Origin: Deltaproteobacteria bacterium | GTDB taxonomy: Bacteria > Desulfobacterota > DSM-4660 > Desulfatiglandales > HGW-15 | Length of the DNA stretch: 15,736 nt | Direction of reading: 5' to 3' | Assembly (NCBI GenBank): GCA_016926135.1 | Contig: JAFGPH010000248.1 | Location: 1-15,736 of the forward strand | Shown here: positions 1-6,558 of the stretch, one piece after another | Layout: every line of letters begins with the position of its first letter | Numbering within the stretch: the stretch's first letter is position 1 | Made by a program: the position numbers and the translations under genes | Notes under the pieces: generated by a model | What the model saw: only the letters and a program-made list of their open reading frames with translations | The model's database searches: none | Told to the model about the DNA's origin: nothing

Positions 1-324
1 ACGCCGGTCCCGGCCAATGATTTCCCGGGCTTCATCGCAAACCGGATCCTCATGCCCATGATCAACGAGGCGATCTATGCGCTCTTCGAGGGGGTGGGCA
101 CTGCCGAGGACATCGACCAGGTCATGAAACTGGGAATGAACCACCCCATGGGTCCGCTGGCCCTGGCCGACCTGATCGGTCTGGATACCTGCCTCTCCAT
201 CATGCAGGTACTTCACAACGGCCTTGGGGACACCAAGTACCGGCCCTGTCCCTTGCTCGTCAAATACGTGTCTGCCGGCTGGCTGGGCAGAAAGACAGGC
301 CGGGGATTCTATGACTACGGATAG
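1..324 (+). CDS. 3-hydroxybutyryl-CoA dehydrogenase, C-terminal part (5' end outside window)
   Basis: The frame is open from base 1 to a TAG at 322, giving the last 107 residues of a 3-hydroxyacyl-CoA dehydrogenase. The family oxidises (S)-3-hydroxyacyl-CoA (typically 3-hydroxybutyryl-CoA) with NAD(P) in the cytoplasm, in beta-oxidation or butyrate metabolism. What is seen is the C-terminal helical domain: [12 protein letters not shown], then [17 protein letters not shown], then the terminal [14 protein letters not shown] signature typical of the short, single-domain bacterial enzyme (Hbd/PaaH type). The N-terminal Rossmann domain with the NAD site and the catalytic His lies upstream and is not visible. 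The exact substrate chain length cannot be decided from this fragment. The gene lies 36 bases before a possible small ORF that leads into hisH. Confidence 0.93.
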   Translation, partial: TPVPANDFPGFIANRILMPMINEAIYALFEGVGTAEDIDQVMKLGMNHPMGPLALADLIGLDTCLSIMQVLHNGLGDTKYRPCPLLVKYVSAGWLGRKTGRGFYDYG

Positions 325-343
325 GAGACAGGACGAAGAAGAC

Positions 344-433
344 AGAATTCAGGAGGCGGCATGAAGGCAACCCGACAGCAATCATGGTTCATGCAATATT
401 CTTCTGTGTGCTGTATTCTGACTACTGAATTCT
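344..433 (+). promoter_or_regulatory. Inverted repeats framing the small ORF upstream of hisH
   Basis: AGAATTCAG at 344-352 is the exact reverse complement of CTGAATTCT at 425-433. The left arm runs into the AGGAGG ribosome site of the small ORF and the right arm ends just before the weak hisH site. Inside it, GCATGAA (359-365) pairs with TTCATGC (388-394) and would place the small ORF start codon in a stem. In RNA these could couple access to the two start sites. The arms are short, so chance is possible. Confidence 0.3.
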
Positions 434-444
434 TGGAGATATGA
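361..444 (+). CDS. Possible 27-residue small ORF translationally coupled to hisH
   Basis: An ATG at 361 is preceded by a strong ribosome binding site (AGGAGG at 351-356, four bases before the ATG). It reads for 27 codons to a TGA at 442-444. That stop overlaps the hisH ATG (441-443) as ATGA, the classic arrangement for translational coupling. The hisH start itself has only GGAG at 435-438, two bases from its ATG, which is poor spacing. The peptide (starts MKATRQQSWFMQYSS, ends LTTEFLEI) has two adjacent Cys, one Trp and no His, so it is not a classical histidine attenuator peptide. I do not recognise a family. It may be a leader whose translation delivers ribosomes to hisH, or a chance frame with a good ribosome site. 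Confidence 0.45.
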   Translation: MKATRQQSWFMQYSSVCCILTTEFLEI

Positions 445-1079
445 TCGCCATCATTGATTACGAAGCAGGCAACCTGACGAGCGTCCGGAGGGCCCTCCGT
501 TCCCTGGACAGGCCCTCGGTCATCACCCGCAACGCCTCGGAACTGGCTGCGGCAGAGAGGATCGTCTTTCCGGGGGTCGGCGCTGCCGGCAAGGCCATGG
601 CCGATCTCCGGCGGATGGGGCTGGACCGGGCCCTCCTCAACGCCTTCCGCGAAGGCAAACCCATTCTGGGCATCTGCCTGGGCACGCAGATCATCATGGA
701 GTGGAGCGACGAGAACCGCACCCCCTGTCTTGGACTGATCCGGGGGAAGGTCATCCGATTTCCCGAGGCCCTGGCGGATGGAGAGGGAAAACCACTGAAA
801 GTCCCCCACATGGGATGGAACAGGGTGGATCTCAAGAGGAGGCACCCCCTCTTCCACGGGATCGATCCGGAGAGCGAGTTCTACTTCGTCCATTCCTATT
901 ACCCGTCCCCGGCCGACCCCGGCCGGGTCCTGGGGGAGACCACTCACGGCATCCGCTTCGCCTCGGTCCTGTGTAAGGACAACCTCGTGGCCGTCCAGTT
1001 CCATCCTGAAAAGAGCGGCAGGGCGGGGCTCAGCCTCCTTTCCAACTTCTGCGCATGGGAGGGGGAAAGTCATGCTTAG
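441..1079 (+). CDS. hisH: Imidazole glycerol phosphate synthase, glutaminase subunit HisH
   Basis: This is the class I glutamine amidotransferase that releases ammonia from glutamine and passes it to HisF, in histidine biosynthesis (cytoplasmic heterodimer). It has 212 residues, normal for the family. It starts [12 protein letters not shown], as HisH proteins do. It has the PGVG oxyanion strand (residues 44-47), the nucleophile Cys79 in GICLG (77-81), and His188 and Glu190 in QFHPEKS, completing the triad. GWN at about 125-127 is the usual HisF-facing region. The ATG at 441 is the only start that fits the family N terminus, although its ribosome site is badly spaced; it overlaps the stop of a possible small ORF. 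The stop overlaps hisF by eight bases, so the two subunits are translationally coupled. Confidence 0.95.
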   Translation: MIAIIDYEAGNLTSVRRALRSLDRPSVITRNASELAAAERIVFPGVGAAGKAMADLRRMGLDRALLNAFREGKPILGICLGTQIIMEWSDENRTPCLGLIRGKVIRFPEALADGEGKPLKVPHMGWNRVDLKRRHPLFHGIDPESEFYFVHSYYPSPADPGRVLGETTHGIRFASVLCKDNLVAVQFHPEKSGRAGLSLLSNFCAWEGESHA

Positions 1080-1851
1080 CAAGCGGATCATCCCCTGTCT
1101 GGACGTGAGGGACGGCAAACTCACCAAGGGTGTCAAGTTCGCGGAGAACATGGACATCGGCGACCCCGTGGAGATGGCGGCCTTCTATTACGAGCAGGGC
1201 GCCGACGAGCTCGTCTTCTATGACATCACCGCGTCGAGCGACCGAAGGAACATCATGATCGATACGGTCCGAAGGGTGGCGGAGAAGATCTTCATCCCCT
1301 TCTCTGTGGGAGGAGGCATCAAGACGGTAAAAGAGATGCGGGACGTCCTCCTCGCGGGGGCCGAGAAGACGAGCGTCAATTCCGCCGCAGTCAGGAATCC
1401 CCGCATCATCTCCGAAGGCGCCCGGGCTTTCGGTTCCCAGTGCATCGTCCTGGGAATGGACGTGAGGAGGGTGCCTCCCACGGAACAAATCCCGAGCGGC
1501 CTTGAGGTGGTCATCGACGGCGGAAGGGTTCCCACGGGAATCGATGCGGTATCCTGGGCGGAAAGGGCCGAGTCCCTCGGCGCGGGGGAGATCTGCCTCA
1601 ACTCCATCGACGCGGACGGCACCAAGGGGGGCTACGATCTGGGGCTGAATCAAGCCATCGCATCCGTTGTTCGGATTCCGGTCATTGCCTCCGGTGGGGC
1701 GGGGAGCCCCGAAGACCTCCTGGATGTGCTCACCACGGGTCTGGCCGATGCCGCCCTCGTGGCCTCCATCACCCATTACGGCGCTTATACGATCCGGCAA
1801 CTCAAGGCATTTCTTCACGAAAAGGGCATCAAAGTGAGGATGAAATGGTGA
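1072..1851 (+). CDS. hisF: Imidazole glycerol phosphate synthase, cyclase subunit HisF
   Basis: This (beta/alpha)8 barrel uses ammonia from HisH to convert PRFAR to imidazole glycerol phosphate and AICAR. It has 259 residues (about 253 is usual). It begins [16 protein letters not shown], with catalytic Asp11, and has the second catalytic Asp130 in VLGMDVRR. The two phosphate-binding loops are SVGGGIKT (78-85) and [10 protein letters not shown], and [12 protein letters not shown] is conserved. The KLTKGVKF variant near residue 16 and the slightly longer loop after Asp130 are features I associate with Desulfobacterota HisF. It overlaps hisH by eight bases. No other his gene is in the window, so hisHF is detached from the rest of the pathway here. 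HisF/HisH paralogs also occur in sugar amidation, but both catalytic Asp residues are kept and nothing nearby suggests that role. Confidence 0.94.
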   Translation: MLSKRIIPCLDVRDGKLTKGVKFAENMDIGDPVEMAAFYYEQGADELVFYDITASSDRRNIMIDTVRRVAEKIFIPFSVGGGIKTVKEMRDVLLAGAEKTSVNSAAVRNPRIISEGARAFGSQCIVLGMDVRRVPPTEQIPSGLEVVIDGGRVPTGIDAVSWAERAESLGAGEICLNSIDADGTKGGYDLGLNQAIASVVRIPVIASGGAGSPEDLLDVLTTGLADAALVASITHYGAYTIRQLKAFLHEKGIKVRMKW

Positions 1852-1942
1852 CAGGGCCCCTGAACGGCCTTCTCCGATTCAGCCCCGCCGCCAGACGAGG
1901 GGGGTTGCGCCGTAGGCCGTGTGCCATGCGCCTTTTCTGTAT

Positions 1943-1971
1943 TTGCCAAGTCCCCCAATTTGTGGTATCTT
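1943..1971 (+). promoter_or_regulatory. Candidate sigma70 promoter for the response regulator
   Basis: TTGCCA (1943-1948) and TATCTT (1966-1971) are separated by 17 bases, matching the -35 consensus at five of six positions and the -10 at four of six. They lie 31 bases upstream of the response regulator ATG, in the 151-base gap after hisF. This would allow separate transcription of the regulator. Prediction by eye only. Confidence 0.4.
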
Positions 1972-2002
1972 TCTTCTGTATCCTACTGACGGAGATCGAG
2001 CC

Positions 2003-2374
2003 ATGGCGAAGATACTGATTGTGGACGACGAGGAACACATCCGGTTCCTCTATTCGGAGGAGCTGACAGAGGCGGGCTTCGAGGTGATCACCGCCGACAG
2101 CGGGTACAAGCTCATGGAGAGGATCGAAGAGGAAAAACCCGACCTCGTGGTCCTGGACATCAAGATGGTGGACTACAATGGGCTGGATCTGCTCCAGGAT
2201 ATCCGCAACAAGTACTACGACCTTCCCGTGGTCCTCTGCACCGCCTATGACACCTTCAAAGAAGACATGAAGTCCATTGCAGCCGACTATTACGTCATCA
2301 AGTCCTTTGATCTGACCGAACTGAAGAGCAAGATCGCCATGGCCCTGGAGACGAGTTCCGGCAGGGCCCATTGA
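2003..2374 (+). CDS. Stand-alone CheY-like response regulator
   Basis: A 123-residue single receiver domain with no output domain. It carries the acidic pair Asp8/Asp9 (ILIVDDEE), the phosphoacceptor Asp52 (VVLDIKM), Thr80 (LCTAYD) and Lys100 (YYVIKSF), so the full phosphotransfer set is intact. The frame is open upstream from 1919, but the ATG at 2003 is chosen because the receiver fold starts exactly there (MAKILIVDDE) and GGAG at 1991-1994 sits eight bases before it. Such proteins act by protein contact or as phosphorelay intermediates; the partner kinase is not in this window. A plausible promoter lies just upstream, so it is probably not part of the hisHF transcript. The C terminus is a short Ser/Gly/His tail with no added domain. 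Its target cannot be told from the sequence. Confidence 0.9.
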   Translation: MAKILIVDDEEHIRFLYSEELTEAGFEVITADSGYKLMERIEEEKPDLVVLDIKMVDYNGLDLLQDIRNKYYDLPVVLCTAYDTFKEDMKSIAADYYVIKSFDLTELKSKIAMALETSSGRAH

Positions 2375-2505
2375 GCCTACCCCTGTCGGCAGCCACTCGC
2401 CACCGGCGTGGTCTTCTGCGTCGCCCCCCGCCATTTCCACGCATCTTCGAAATCCCCCCCGTGAACCTCAAGAGATTTCCTTAACCACCCTTGACGGCTT
2501 CGTAA

Positions 2506-2644
2506 AAAGTCCGCGGGCGACTTCTCGTTCATGGTTTGATATCCTTCGATACCTCAGGACAGGCTTCACCACAAACGTAGAATCAAACACTTATGGCCCG
2601 CGACATGCGTTCGCCCTGAGGTTTCGAAGGGTGAACTGGACTTT
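2506..2644. repeat. Long interrupted inverted repeat
   Basis: Paired arms are nested around a centre near 2575. AAAGTCC (2506-2512) pairs with GGACTTT (2638-2644). GCGGGC (2513-2518) pairs with GCCCGC (2596-2601), and GTTTGAT (2534-2540) with ATCAAAC (2582-2588). A CCTTCGATACCTCAGG block (2543-2558) is an inverted, imperfect copy of the CCTGAGGTTTCGAAGG block (2615-2630). The pairs are not all in one co-linear order, so the element looks like a mosaic of two palindromes. The flank GACGGCTTCGTAAAAAGTCC (2493-2512) is a word I associate with repeats in Desulfobacterota intergenic DNA. Confidence 0.55.
2607..2636. repeat. GTTCGCCCTGAGG-type imperfect palindrome, copy 1
   Basis: GTTCGCCCTGAGG and CGAAGGGTGAAC form a short imperfect hairpin. 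A nearly identical copy lies at 7942-7972. The two copies differ at one base in the centre (GTTTCG against GTATCG) and in the last bases of the right flank. Words of this kind are scattered through many Desulfobacterota and other genomes. Confidence 0.7.
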
Positions 2645-2650
2645 CTACCG

Positions 2651-2710
2651 TGAAAACACCCCCCTCACCCCGACCCTCTCCCCCCACCTGGGTGGAGAGG
2701 GGGATTTTCA
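2651..2710. repeat. CCCCTCACCCC...CTCTCCCCC palindrome, copy A
   Basis: TGAAAA (2651-2656) at the left pairs with TTTTCA (2705-2710) at the right, around an inner CTCTCCCCCCACC / GGTGGAGAG hairpin (about 2677-2699). It shares the CCCTCACCCC and CCCTCTCCCCC words with the element at 13792-13840, so the two are members of one family. Confidence 0.65.
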
Positions 2711-2760
2711 TCTGCGGCGGTGAGCGTAAGTGTGATCATCCGCGTTTACGAAGCCTCCAG

Positions 2761-2786
2761 CCTCCGCAGGTGCCCTGCTACGGAGG
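2761..2786. repeat. Short GC-rich hairpin
   Basis: CCTCCG (2761-2766) pairs with CGGAGG (2781-2786), and inside it CAGG (2767-2770) pairs with CCTG (2774-2777) around a TGC loop, with a three-base bulge. No T-run follows on either strand, so a terminator role is not supported. Confidence 0.4.
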
Positions 2787-2864
2787 ACGGGTCGGCGCAG
2801 GCGGGTCGGAGCGCCCCGATTGTCCGTGTGACTCTGTGTGTGTCTGTGGCTAATTCAGGTCCAG

Positions 2865-2892
2865 CTTTTCCTTGTACCTTGAACCCTGCACC
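2865..2892 (-). repeat. 7-base tandem array directly behind the rlmH stop codon
   Basis: Read on the minus strand, four 7-base units follow the rlmH TAG with no gap. The first two are GGTGCAG and GGTTCAA; the others vary from these at a few positions. The period is exactly 7 and the shared frame is GGtnCAa. It belongs with the arrays behind carB and inside the yggS end, which share the core CAGGGTGCA or a close variant. No protein or RNA role is evident. Confidence 0.65.
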
Positions 2893-3366
2893 CTACTTAT
2901 GATACCTCTCCCCGCGCAGGATGGTGTAGGCCCTGTAAAGCTGCTCAAGCAGAACGAGCCTGCTCATCTCGTGGGTGAAGGTGAACCGCGAGAGGGCGAG
3001 GGTTTCACGGGCACGGGATAGGACTTCCCCTGAAAGGCCCAAAGGCCCCCCGATCACAAAGGTGAGCCACTCCATCCCCCTTCCGGACAACTCCGCCAGC
3101 CACCCGGCCAGTCTCTCCGAATCCAAGAGCCGGCCGGAGCGGTCCAGGGCGACCAGGAAGTCCTCGGGGCTGACCCGTTTGAGGATGTTGCTCCCTTCTT
3201 CACCCAGGACCTCCCGCTCGGGCCTGCCCCTGGACATCTTCGCGGGCCTGACCTCCGTCCACTCCAGGGTCGCGTACCTGCGGACTCGCCGGGTGTAAAA
3301 CGACTCCCCGTCCCTGAGGAAGGGCAGCCTGGTCCGGTCCACTACGATCACCCTGATCCTGAGCAC
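2893..3366 (-). CDS. rlmH: 23S rRNA pseudouridine-1915 N3-methyltransferase RlmH
   Basis: This small SPOUT (trefoil-knot) methyltransferase modifies pseudouridine 1915 in helix 69 of 23S rRNA on the assembled ribosome. Family marks are the S-adenosylmethionine knot FVIGGPLGLS, then FTFTHEMSRLVLLEQLYRAY, and the terminal ERYHK (family YHR/YHK). I choose the GTG at 3366, which gives 157 residues (155 in E. coli) and begins at the first beta strand (VLRIRVIVVD). A GGGAAAGG ribosome site lies seven bases before it. The frame is also open to an ATG at 3399, which would add 11 residues not typical of the family. The start overlaps the upstream phosphatase gene by 19 bases, so it is the last gene of a thrC-phosphatase-rlmH operon. 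A 7-base repeat array starts right after its TAG. Confidence 0.92.
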   Translation of the reverse strand: MLRIRVIVVDRTRLPFLRDGESFYTRRVRRYATLEWTEVRPAKMSRGRPEREVLGEEGSNILKRVSPEDFLVALDRSGRLLDSERLAGWLAELSGRGMEWLTFVIGGPLGLSGEVLSRARETLALSRFTFTHEMSRLVLLEQLYRAYTILRGERYHK

Positions 3367-3839
3367 GGCGAGCCTTTCCCTCTCCCAGAGGCCAGCCATC
3401 GGGCCAGGGTCTTGACGGCAAGCGTGATCTGCGACTGGGCGAGCCTGTAGTGGTAGACAGATCGGGCGAAGGGATCAATGATCTCATCCCCTTCCCCTGA
3501 ACCCGGGAGGCACCTGCCAAGGAGTTGCACCTTCGGCCCGGCAACCGGCCAGAGATTCCGGATGGTCTGTACGTGTCCCTTTTCCATCACCAGGATAAAA
3601 TCGGCCCACTCCGCGTCTTCCTTGCTCATCACCCTGGCCTCGTGAGCCGGGACGGAAAAGCCCATGCCGGCCAGATGCTCTACCATCCTGGGGTCCGCCG
3701 GGCTCCCGGGAAAGGCATGGAGCCCTGCCGAGGAGATAAAGACATCCTTGATTCCAAGGCTGTCCATTTCCTCCCTCAGAAGCCTCTCGGCCAGAAAACT
3801 CCGGCTCACGTTGGCGCTGCATACGAAGAGGATCTTCAC
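3348..3839 (-). CDS. Low-molecular-weight protein tyrosine phosphatase family protein
   Basis: A 163-residue cytoplasmic phosphatase-fold protein. The P-loop CX5R(S) is at the N terminus: Cys7 to Arg13-Ser14 in CSANVSRS, with the conserved Asn10 of the family. The general-acid Asp122 is in IIDPFARS. Both catalytic elements are intact, so it should be an active phosphatase or a related arsenate-reductase-type enzyme; the substrate is not predictable. In place of the usual CxGNxCRSP loop, it has Ser12 and Phe15. The start is GTG at 3839, four bases after an AAGGAG site; it overlaps the thrC stop as GTGA, so it is coupled to thrC translation. Its end overlaps rlmH by 19 bases. The C-terminal dozen residues (Gly/Ser/Lys rich) lie in the overlap and are probably not part of the fold. 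Confidence 0.88.
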   Translation of the reverse strand: MKILFVCSANVSRSFLAERLLREEMDSLGIKDVFISSAGLHAFPGSPADPRMVEHLAGMGFSVPAHEARVMSKEDAEWADFILVMEKGHVQTIRNLWPVAGPKVQLLGRCLPGSGEGDEIIDPFARSVYHYRLAQSQITLAVKTLARWLASGRGKGSPCSGSG

Positions 3840-5341
3840 GATCTCCTTTCCAGTCCCAGGAGCCTCGCGATCTCGGCGGCCGTCCCCTCCACGTAATGCC
3901 TCAGTTCGTCGCCTTCAAGGGGTCTGCCCGGTTCCGGAAACCTGCTCACCCCTTCGGCCCTGACAAGGAGAGGGGAGTTCCTGAGTTCCGGTCTTGCCCG
4001 GACCCCGAATTCAGGGCCGAAGCTGTCCTGAAAGTACATGTCCTGAAAGCTGATGAACTTGAGCATGTGGGCCGTGGAGTCCAGAACGCCCACTTCGTCT
4101 TTCCGTACCTGACCGTTCCGGATAGCCCTCATGAGACCTGCCATGGATTCGCCCCCCTGGGTGCAGGCGATGTTTCCGTTCCTGTTGGCGATCATCATGG
4201 CATCCATGATTTCCTGCTCGCTGACCTGCACCACATGGACCCGCCTTTCCCCTGCCGCCCTGTTATAAGCCCTCGCCAGTTCAATCACCCTGGGCATGGA
4301 AACGGGATTGCCGATCATGGCCGCCTGGGCCACGCTCGGCTTCACCGCCACCGGAACGAAGGTGCGTCTTTCCTCTTCTTCTTCCAGGTAATAGCGAAAA
4401 ACGGGATCCGCGTGCTCGGACTGAACCCCCACGATCTTGGGGAGTTCCGGGATGATTCCCGCTTCCTGAAATTTCAGGAAGCCGCTCATGACGGCCGTGA
4501 TGTTTCCCGCATTCCCGATGGGCAGTACCACCACCTTGTCTCCCACGTCATAATCGAAGTCCTGGGCGATCTCAAACGAGAAGGATTCCTGGCCCAGGAT
4601 GCGCCAGCTGTTCTTGGAATTCAGGAGGGCCACATGGTATCCCTCCGCAAGGCACTCCACGACCTTCATGCAATCGTCGAAGACCCCCGGGATCTCCATC
4701 ACCCTGGCCCCGCTCCCCAGGGGCTGGGCCAGTTGCTGGGGCGTGACCTTGCCGTGGGGAAGAAGCACCGAGGACTTCAGGATGTCCCCCAGATAAGCGC
4801 CGTAGAGGGCCGCGGACGCAGAGGTGTCGCCCGTGGAGGCACATATGGCCAGCAGGTTCCTCACCCTCTGTTTCTTGGCGAAATCATTCAGGTAACTCAG
4901 CGCACAGGCCATCCCCCTGTCCTTGAAGGAGGCGCTCGGATTCAAACCGTCGTTTTTGAAATAAAAGGGAATGCCCACCATGTCCCGGAGGAACCGGTTG
5001 GCCTCCACCAGGGGTGTGTGGCCCTCCCCCAGATAGACAATGTGCTCCAGGGGGAGGACCGGCGCGATGAACTCGTAGTAGCGAAAGATCCCCTTCAGGG
5101 CCTGGATGTTCAGCATCCTGCGGTAGTCAAAGATCTCCCGCCACCGCGATCCGGCCCTAGCCTTGAGATCTGCGAAGTTCCTGTCATAGAGCAGCAGCAC
5201 CCCGCCGCACTCCGGACAGGTGTACAGGAGATGATCGATATCTGCCTCGCGCTGACAACCCAGGCAGCGATAGACCATGTCTCCCCTGGGTTCAGGCACG
5301 AGATGGGGCCGGACCTCTTCGGGGAAATTCTCTATTTTCAT
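3836..5341 (-). CDS. thrC: Threonine synthase
   Basis: This PLP enzyme converts O-phosphohomoserine to threonine, the last step of the threonine pathway. The 501-residue protein has an N-terminal zinc-ribbon-like segment with CLGC (Cys26, Cys29) and CPEC (Cys42, Cys45), then the fold-type II PLP domain. The Schiff-base Lys140 is in NPSASFKDRGM (134-144), and PIGNAGNITA is the glycine/Asn loop that binds the cofactor phosphate. LYLGEGHTPLVEA-like sequence (YLGEGHTPLVEA here) is also typical of ThrC. The ATG at 5341 follows an AAAGGG site about ten bases upstream. It is the first gene of an operon overlapping the phosphatase by four bases. Paralogs such as cysteate synthase exist, but threonine synthase is the simplest call. 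The gene is divergent from kdsD. Confidence 0.93.
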   Translation of the reverse strand: MKIENFPEEVRPHLVPEPRGDMVYRCLGCQREADIDHLLYTCPECGGVLLLYDRNFADLKARAGSRWREIFDYRRMLNIQALKGIFRYYEFIAPVLPLEHIVYLGEGHTPLVEANRFLRDMVGIPFYFKNDGLNPSASFKDRGMACALSYLNDFAKKQRVRNLLAICASTGDTSASAALYGAYLGDILKSSVLLPHGKVTPQQLAQPLGSGARVMEIPGVFDDCMKVVECLAEGYHVALLNSKNSWRILGQESFSFEIAQDFDYDVGDKVVVLPIGNAGNITAVMSGFLKFQEAGIIPELPKIVGVQSEHADPVFRYYLEEEEERRTFVPVAVKPSVAQAAMIGNPVSMPRVIELARAYNRAAGERRVHVVQVSEQEIMDAMMIANRNGNIACTQGGESMAGLMRAIRNGQVRKDEVGVLDSTAHMLKFISFQDMYFQDSFGPEFGVRARPELRNSPLLVRAEGVSRFPEPGRPLEGDELRHYVEGTAAEIARLLGLERRS

Positions 5342-5440
5342 AAGGTGTTCCCTTTCATGTTATCAGCGTACGCACCGTCTTTACCTCTATTACAGTGGCG
5401 ATCAAATTTCAACAGGCTCCTGCACTCCCTCAGATTACCA

Positions 5441-5469
5441 TTGAGAAAGTGCCCGGGATCGTGTTACAT
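5441..5469 (+). promoter_or_regulatory. Weak candidate promoter for kdsD
   Basis: TTGAGA (5441-5446) and TTACAT (5464-5469) are separated by 17 bases. The -35 matches the consensus at five of six positions, the -10 at only three. It lies in the 185-base divergent region between thrC and kdsD. On the minus strand I found no thrC promoter that I would defend. Confidence 0.25.
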
Positions 5470-5471
5470 GG

Positions 5472-5528
5472 ATAGAAAAATCGAACCCTGAGGGCCGGCG
5501 CAGCCTGGGGCTGATGGCATTTTTCTAT
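5472..5528 (+). promoter_or_regulatory. Inverted repeat covering the kdsD start codon
   Basis: ATAGAAAAAT (5472-5481) is the exact reverse complement of ATTTTTCTAT (5519-5528), and the right arm includes the first two bases of the kdsD ATG (5527-5529). A smaller hairpin, CAGCC (5501-5505) with GGCTG (5509-5513), lies in the loop. In the mRNA this would hide the start codon, and kdsD has no good ribosome site at the usual distance. It could also be an operator in DNA. Confidence 0.4.
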
Positions 5529-6558
5529 GGTTATTGAACAGGTTAAAGAAGTCCTCCGGATCGAGGCCGAGGCCATTCTGAGCCTCATGGAACGGGTAGG
5601 CCCTGAATTCGAAAGGGCCGTCCACATGATCCTTGATTCCAAGGGCAGGGTCATTCTGACGGGAATCGGAAAATCCGGACTGATCGCCAGAAAGATTTCC
5701 GCCACCCTCAACAGCACTGGAACCCCCTCCCTCTTCCTCCATCCCGCCGAAGCCATTCACGGCGACCTGGGCATGGTGACCAAAGACGACATCATCATCA
5801 CTGTGTCGAACAGCGGGCAGACCTCCGAGATCATCCACATCCTGCCCATCATCAAGAAGATGGGCGCCAGGATCATCTCCTTCACGGGTGCCGTCAGCTC
5901 TCCTGTGGCGGTGGAAAGCGACGTGGTCATTGACGTGGGGGTCGAAAGGGAGGCCTGCCCCATGGGTTTGGCGCCTACGGCCAGCACCACGGCGGCCCTG
6001 GCCATGGGGGATGCCCTGGCCGTGGTCCTGATCCATTCCAGGAGATTCAGTTCCACGGACTTCAGGCAATTCCACCCCGGCGGGACCCTCGGGGAGAGGC
6101 TGAGCATCAAGGTGAGGGAGGTGATGCTCACGGACGATCACATGCCCTCGGTGGCCCTGGGCTCCACCGTGGGGGCGGCGATAGAGGAAATGGATGCCAA
6201 AGGCATCGGCGCCACCCTGGTTCTGGACGGCCGTGGGCGATTGGCCGGGATCGTGACGGACGGAGATCTGAGGAGGGCACTCAGGAAACGAAAGGATGTG
6301 CTGCGACTCAGGGTGGACGAGATCATGTCCCCTTCGCCCAGAACCGTGGACGAGAATCAGCAGGCCGCCGAGGCCCTCGGCATCATGGAACTCTATGGGA
6401 TCACCCATCTCTGTATCGTGGACAGGCAGAAGAGGGTGAAGGGGATCGTCCATCTCCACGACCTGTTTGGGAGAGAGGAATTCAGACTGAATGGCCACAT
6501 CAAGCCTGCCGAGGGGTCTCATTCTCGATCTCGTCACCCCGTTACGCCAAAACGGTGA
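5527..6558 (+). CDS. kdsD: D-arabinose 5-phosphate isomerase (KdsD/KpsF family)
   Basis: Interconverts ribulose 5-phosphate and arabinose 5-phosphate, the first step toward Kdo for lipopolysaccharide. The 343-residue protein has an N-terminal SIS sugar-isomerase domain: GIGKSG (46-51, Lys49), LHPAEAIHGD (71-80), SNSGQTSE (94-101) and FHPGGTLG (His183). Two CBS domains follow (about 197-255 and 263-318). The family normally ends near HLHDLL; here about 25 extra residues rich in His, Ser and Arg follow. They are encoded where the next gene starts in another frame, so the tail is probably non-functional. The ATG at 5527 is the first possible start, because the frame is closed by a TGA at 5512. 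It has no clear ribosome site and sits in an inverted repeat. Transketolase, which also handles pentose phosphates, is about 1.9 kb downstream. Confidence 0.93.
   Translation: MVIEQVKEVLRIEAEAILSLMERVGPEFERAVHMILDSKGRVILTGIGKSGLIARKISATLNSTGTPSLFLHPAEAIHGDLGMVTKDDIIITVSNSGQTSEIIHILPIIKKMGARIISFTGAVSSPVAVESDVVIDVGVEREACPMGLAPTASTTAALAMGDALAVVLIHSRRFSSTDFRQFHPGGTLGERLSIKVREVMLTDDHMPSVALGSTVGAAIEEMDAKGIGATLVLDGRGRLAGIVTDGDLRRALRKRKDVLRLRVDEIMSPSPRTVDENQQAAEALGIMELYGITHLCIVDRQKRVKGIVHLHDLFGREEFRLNGHIKPAEGSHSRSRHPVTPKR

Larger units (their letters stand above)
2375..2864. other. Gene-free region made of stacked palindromic repeats
   Basis: No convincing gene is present between the response regulator and the array behind rlmH. 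The first 115 bases show nothing I can name. From about 2491 onward the stretch is a series of inverted repeats of different kinds (2506-2644, 2651-2710, 2761-2786), listed separately. It separates two convergent transcription units (response regulator + and rlmH -), a usual place for repeats to accumulate. I see no stem followed by a T-run on either strand, so no clear intrinsic terminator. Confidence 0.6.

Noticed and set aside
361..444. Histidine attenuator leader peptide
   Set aside because: There is no His codon in the 27-codon ORF and no terminator/antiterminator pair with a T-run before hisH.
315..1818. Long minus-strand open frames opposite hisH and hisF
   Set aside because: The plus-strand genes carry all catalytic residues of HisH and HisF; the antisense products show no motif and no ribosome site.
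1072..1851. HisH/HisF as a sugar-amidation pair rather than histidine biosynthesis
   Set aside because: Both catalytic Asp residues of HisF and the HisH triad are intact, and no surface-sugar genes flank the pair; histidine synthesis is the simpler reading.
2650..2902. Two short plus-strand frames (67 and 60 codons) in the repeat region
   Set aside because: They translate palindromic repeats and have no family resemblance; they run into the 7-base array behind rlmH.
3896..5491. A 531-codon plus-strand open frame opposite thrC
   Set aside because: It is the complement of a fully convincing threonine synthase gene; the protein is His/Pro/Gly rich, has no recognisable domain, and such frames are common in GC-rich DNA.
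5514..5537. A seven-codon ORF overlapping the kdsD start in another frame
   Set aside because: Too short to distinguish from chance, with only a poor ribosome site.
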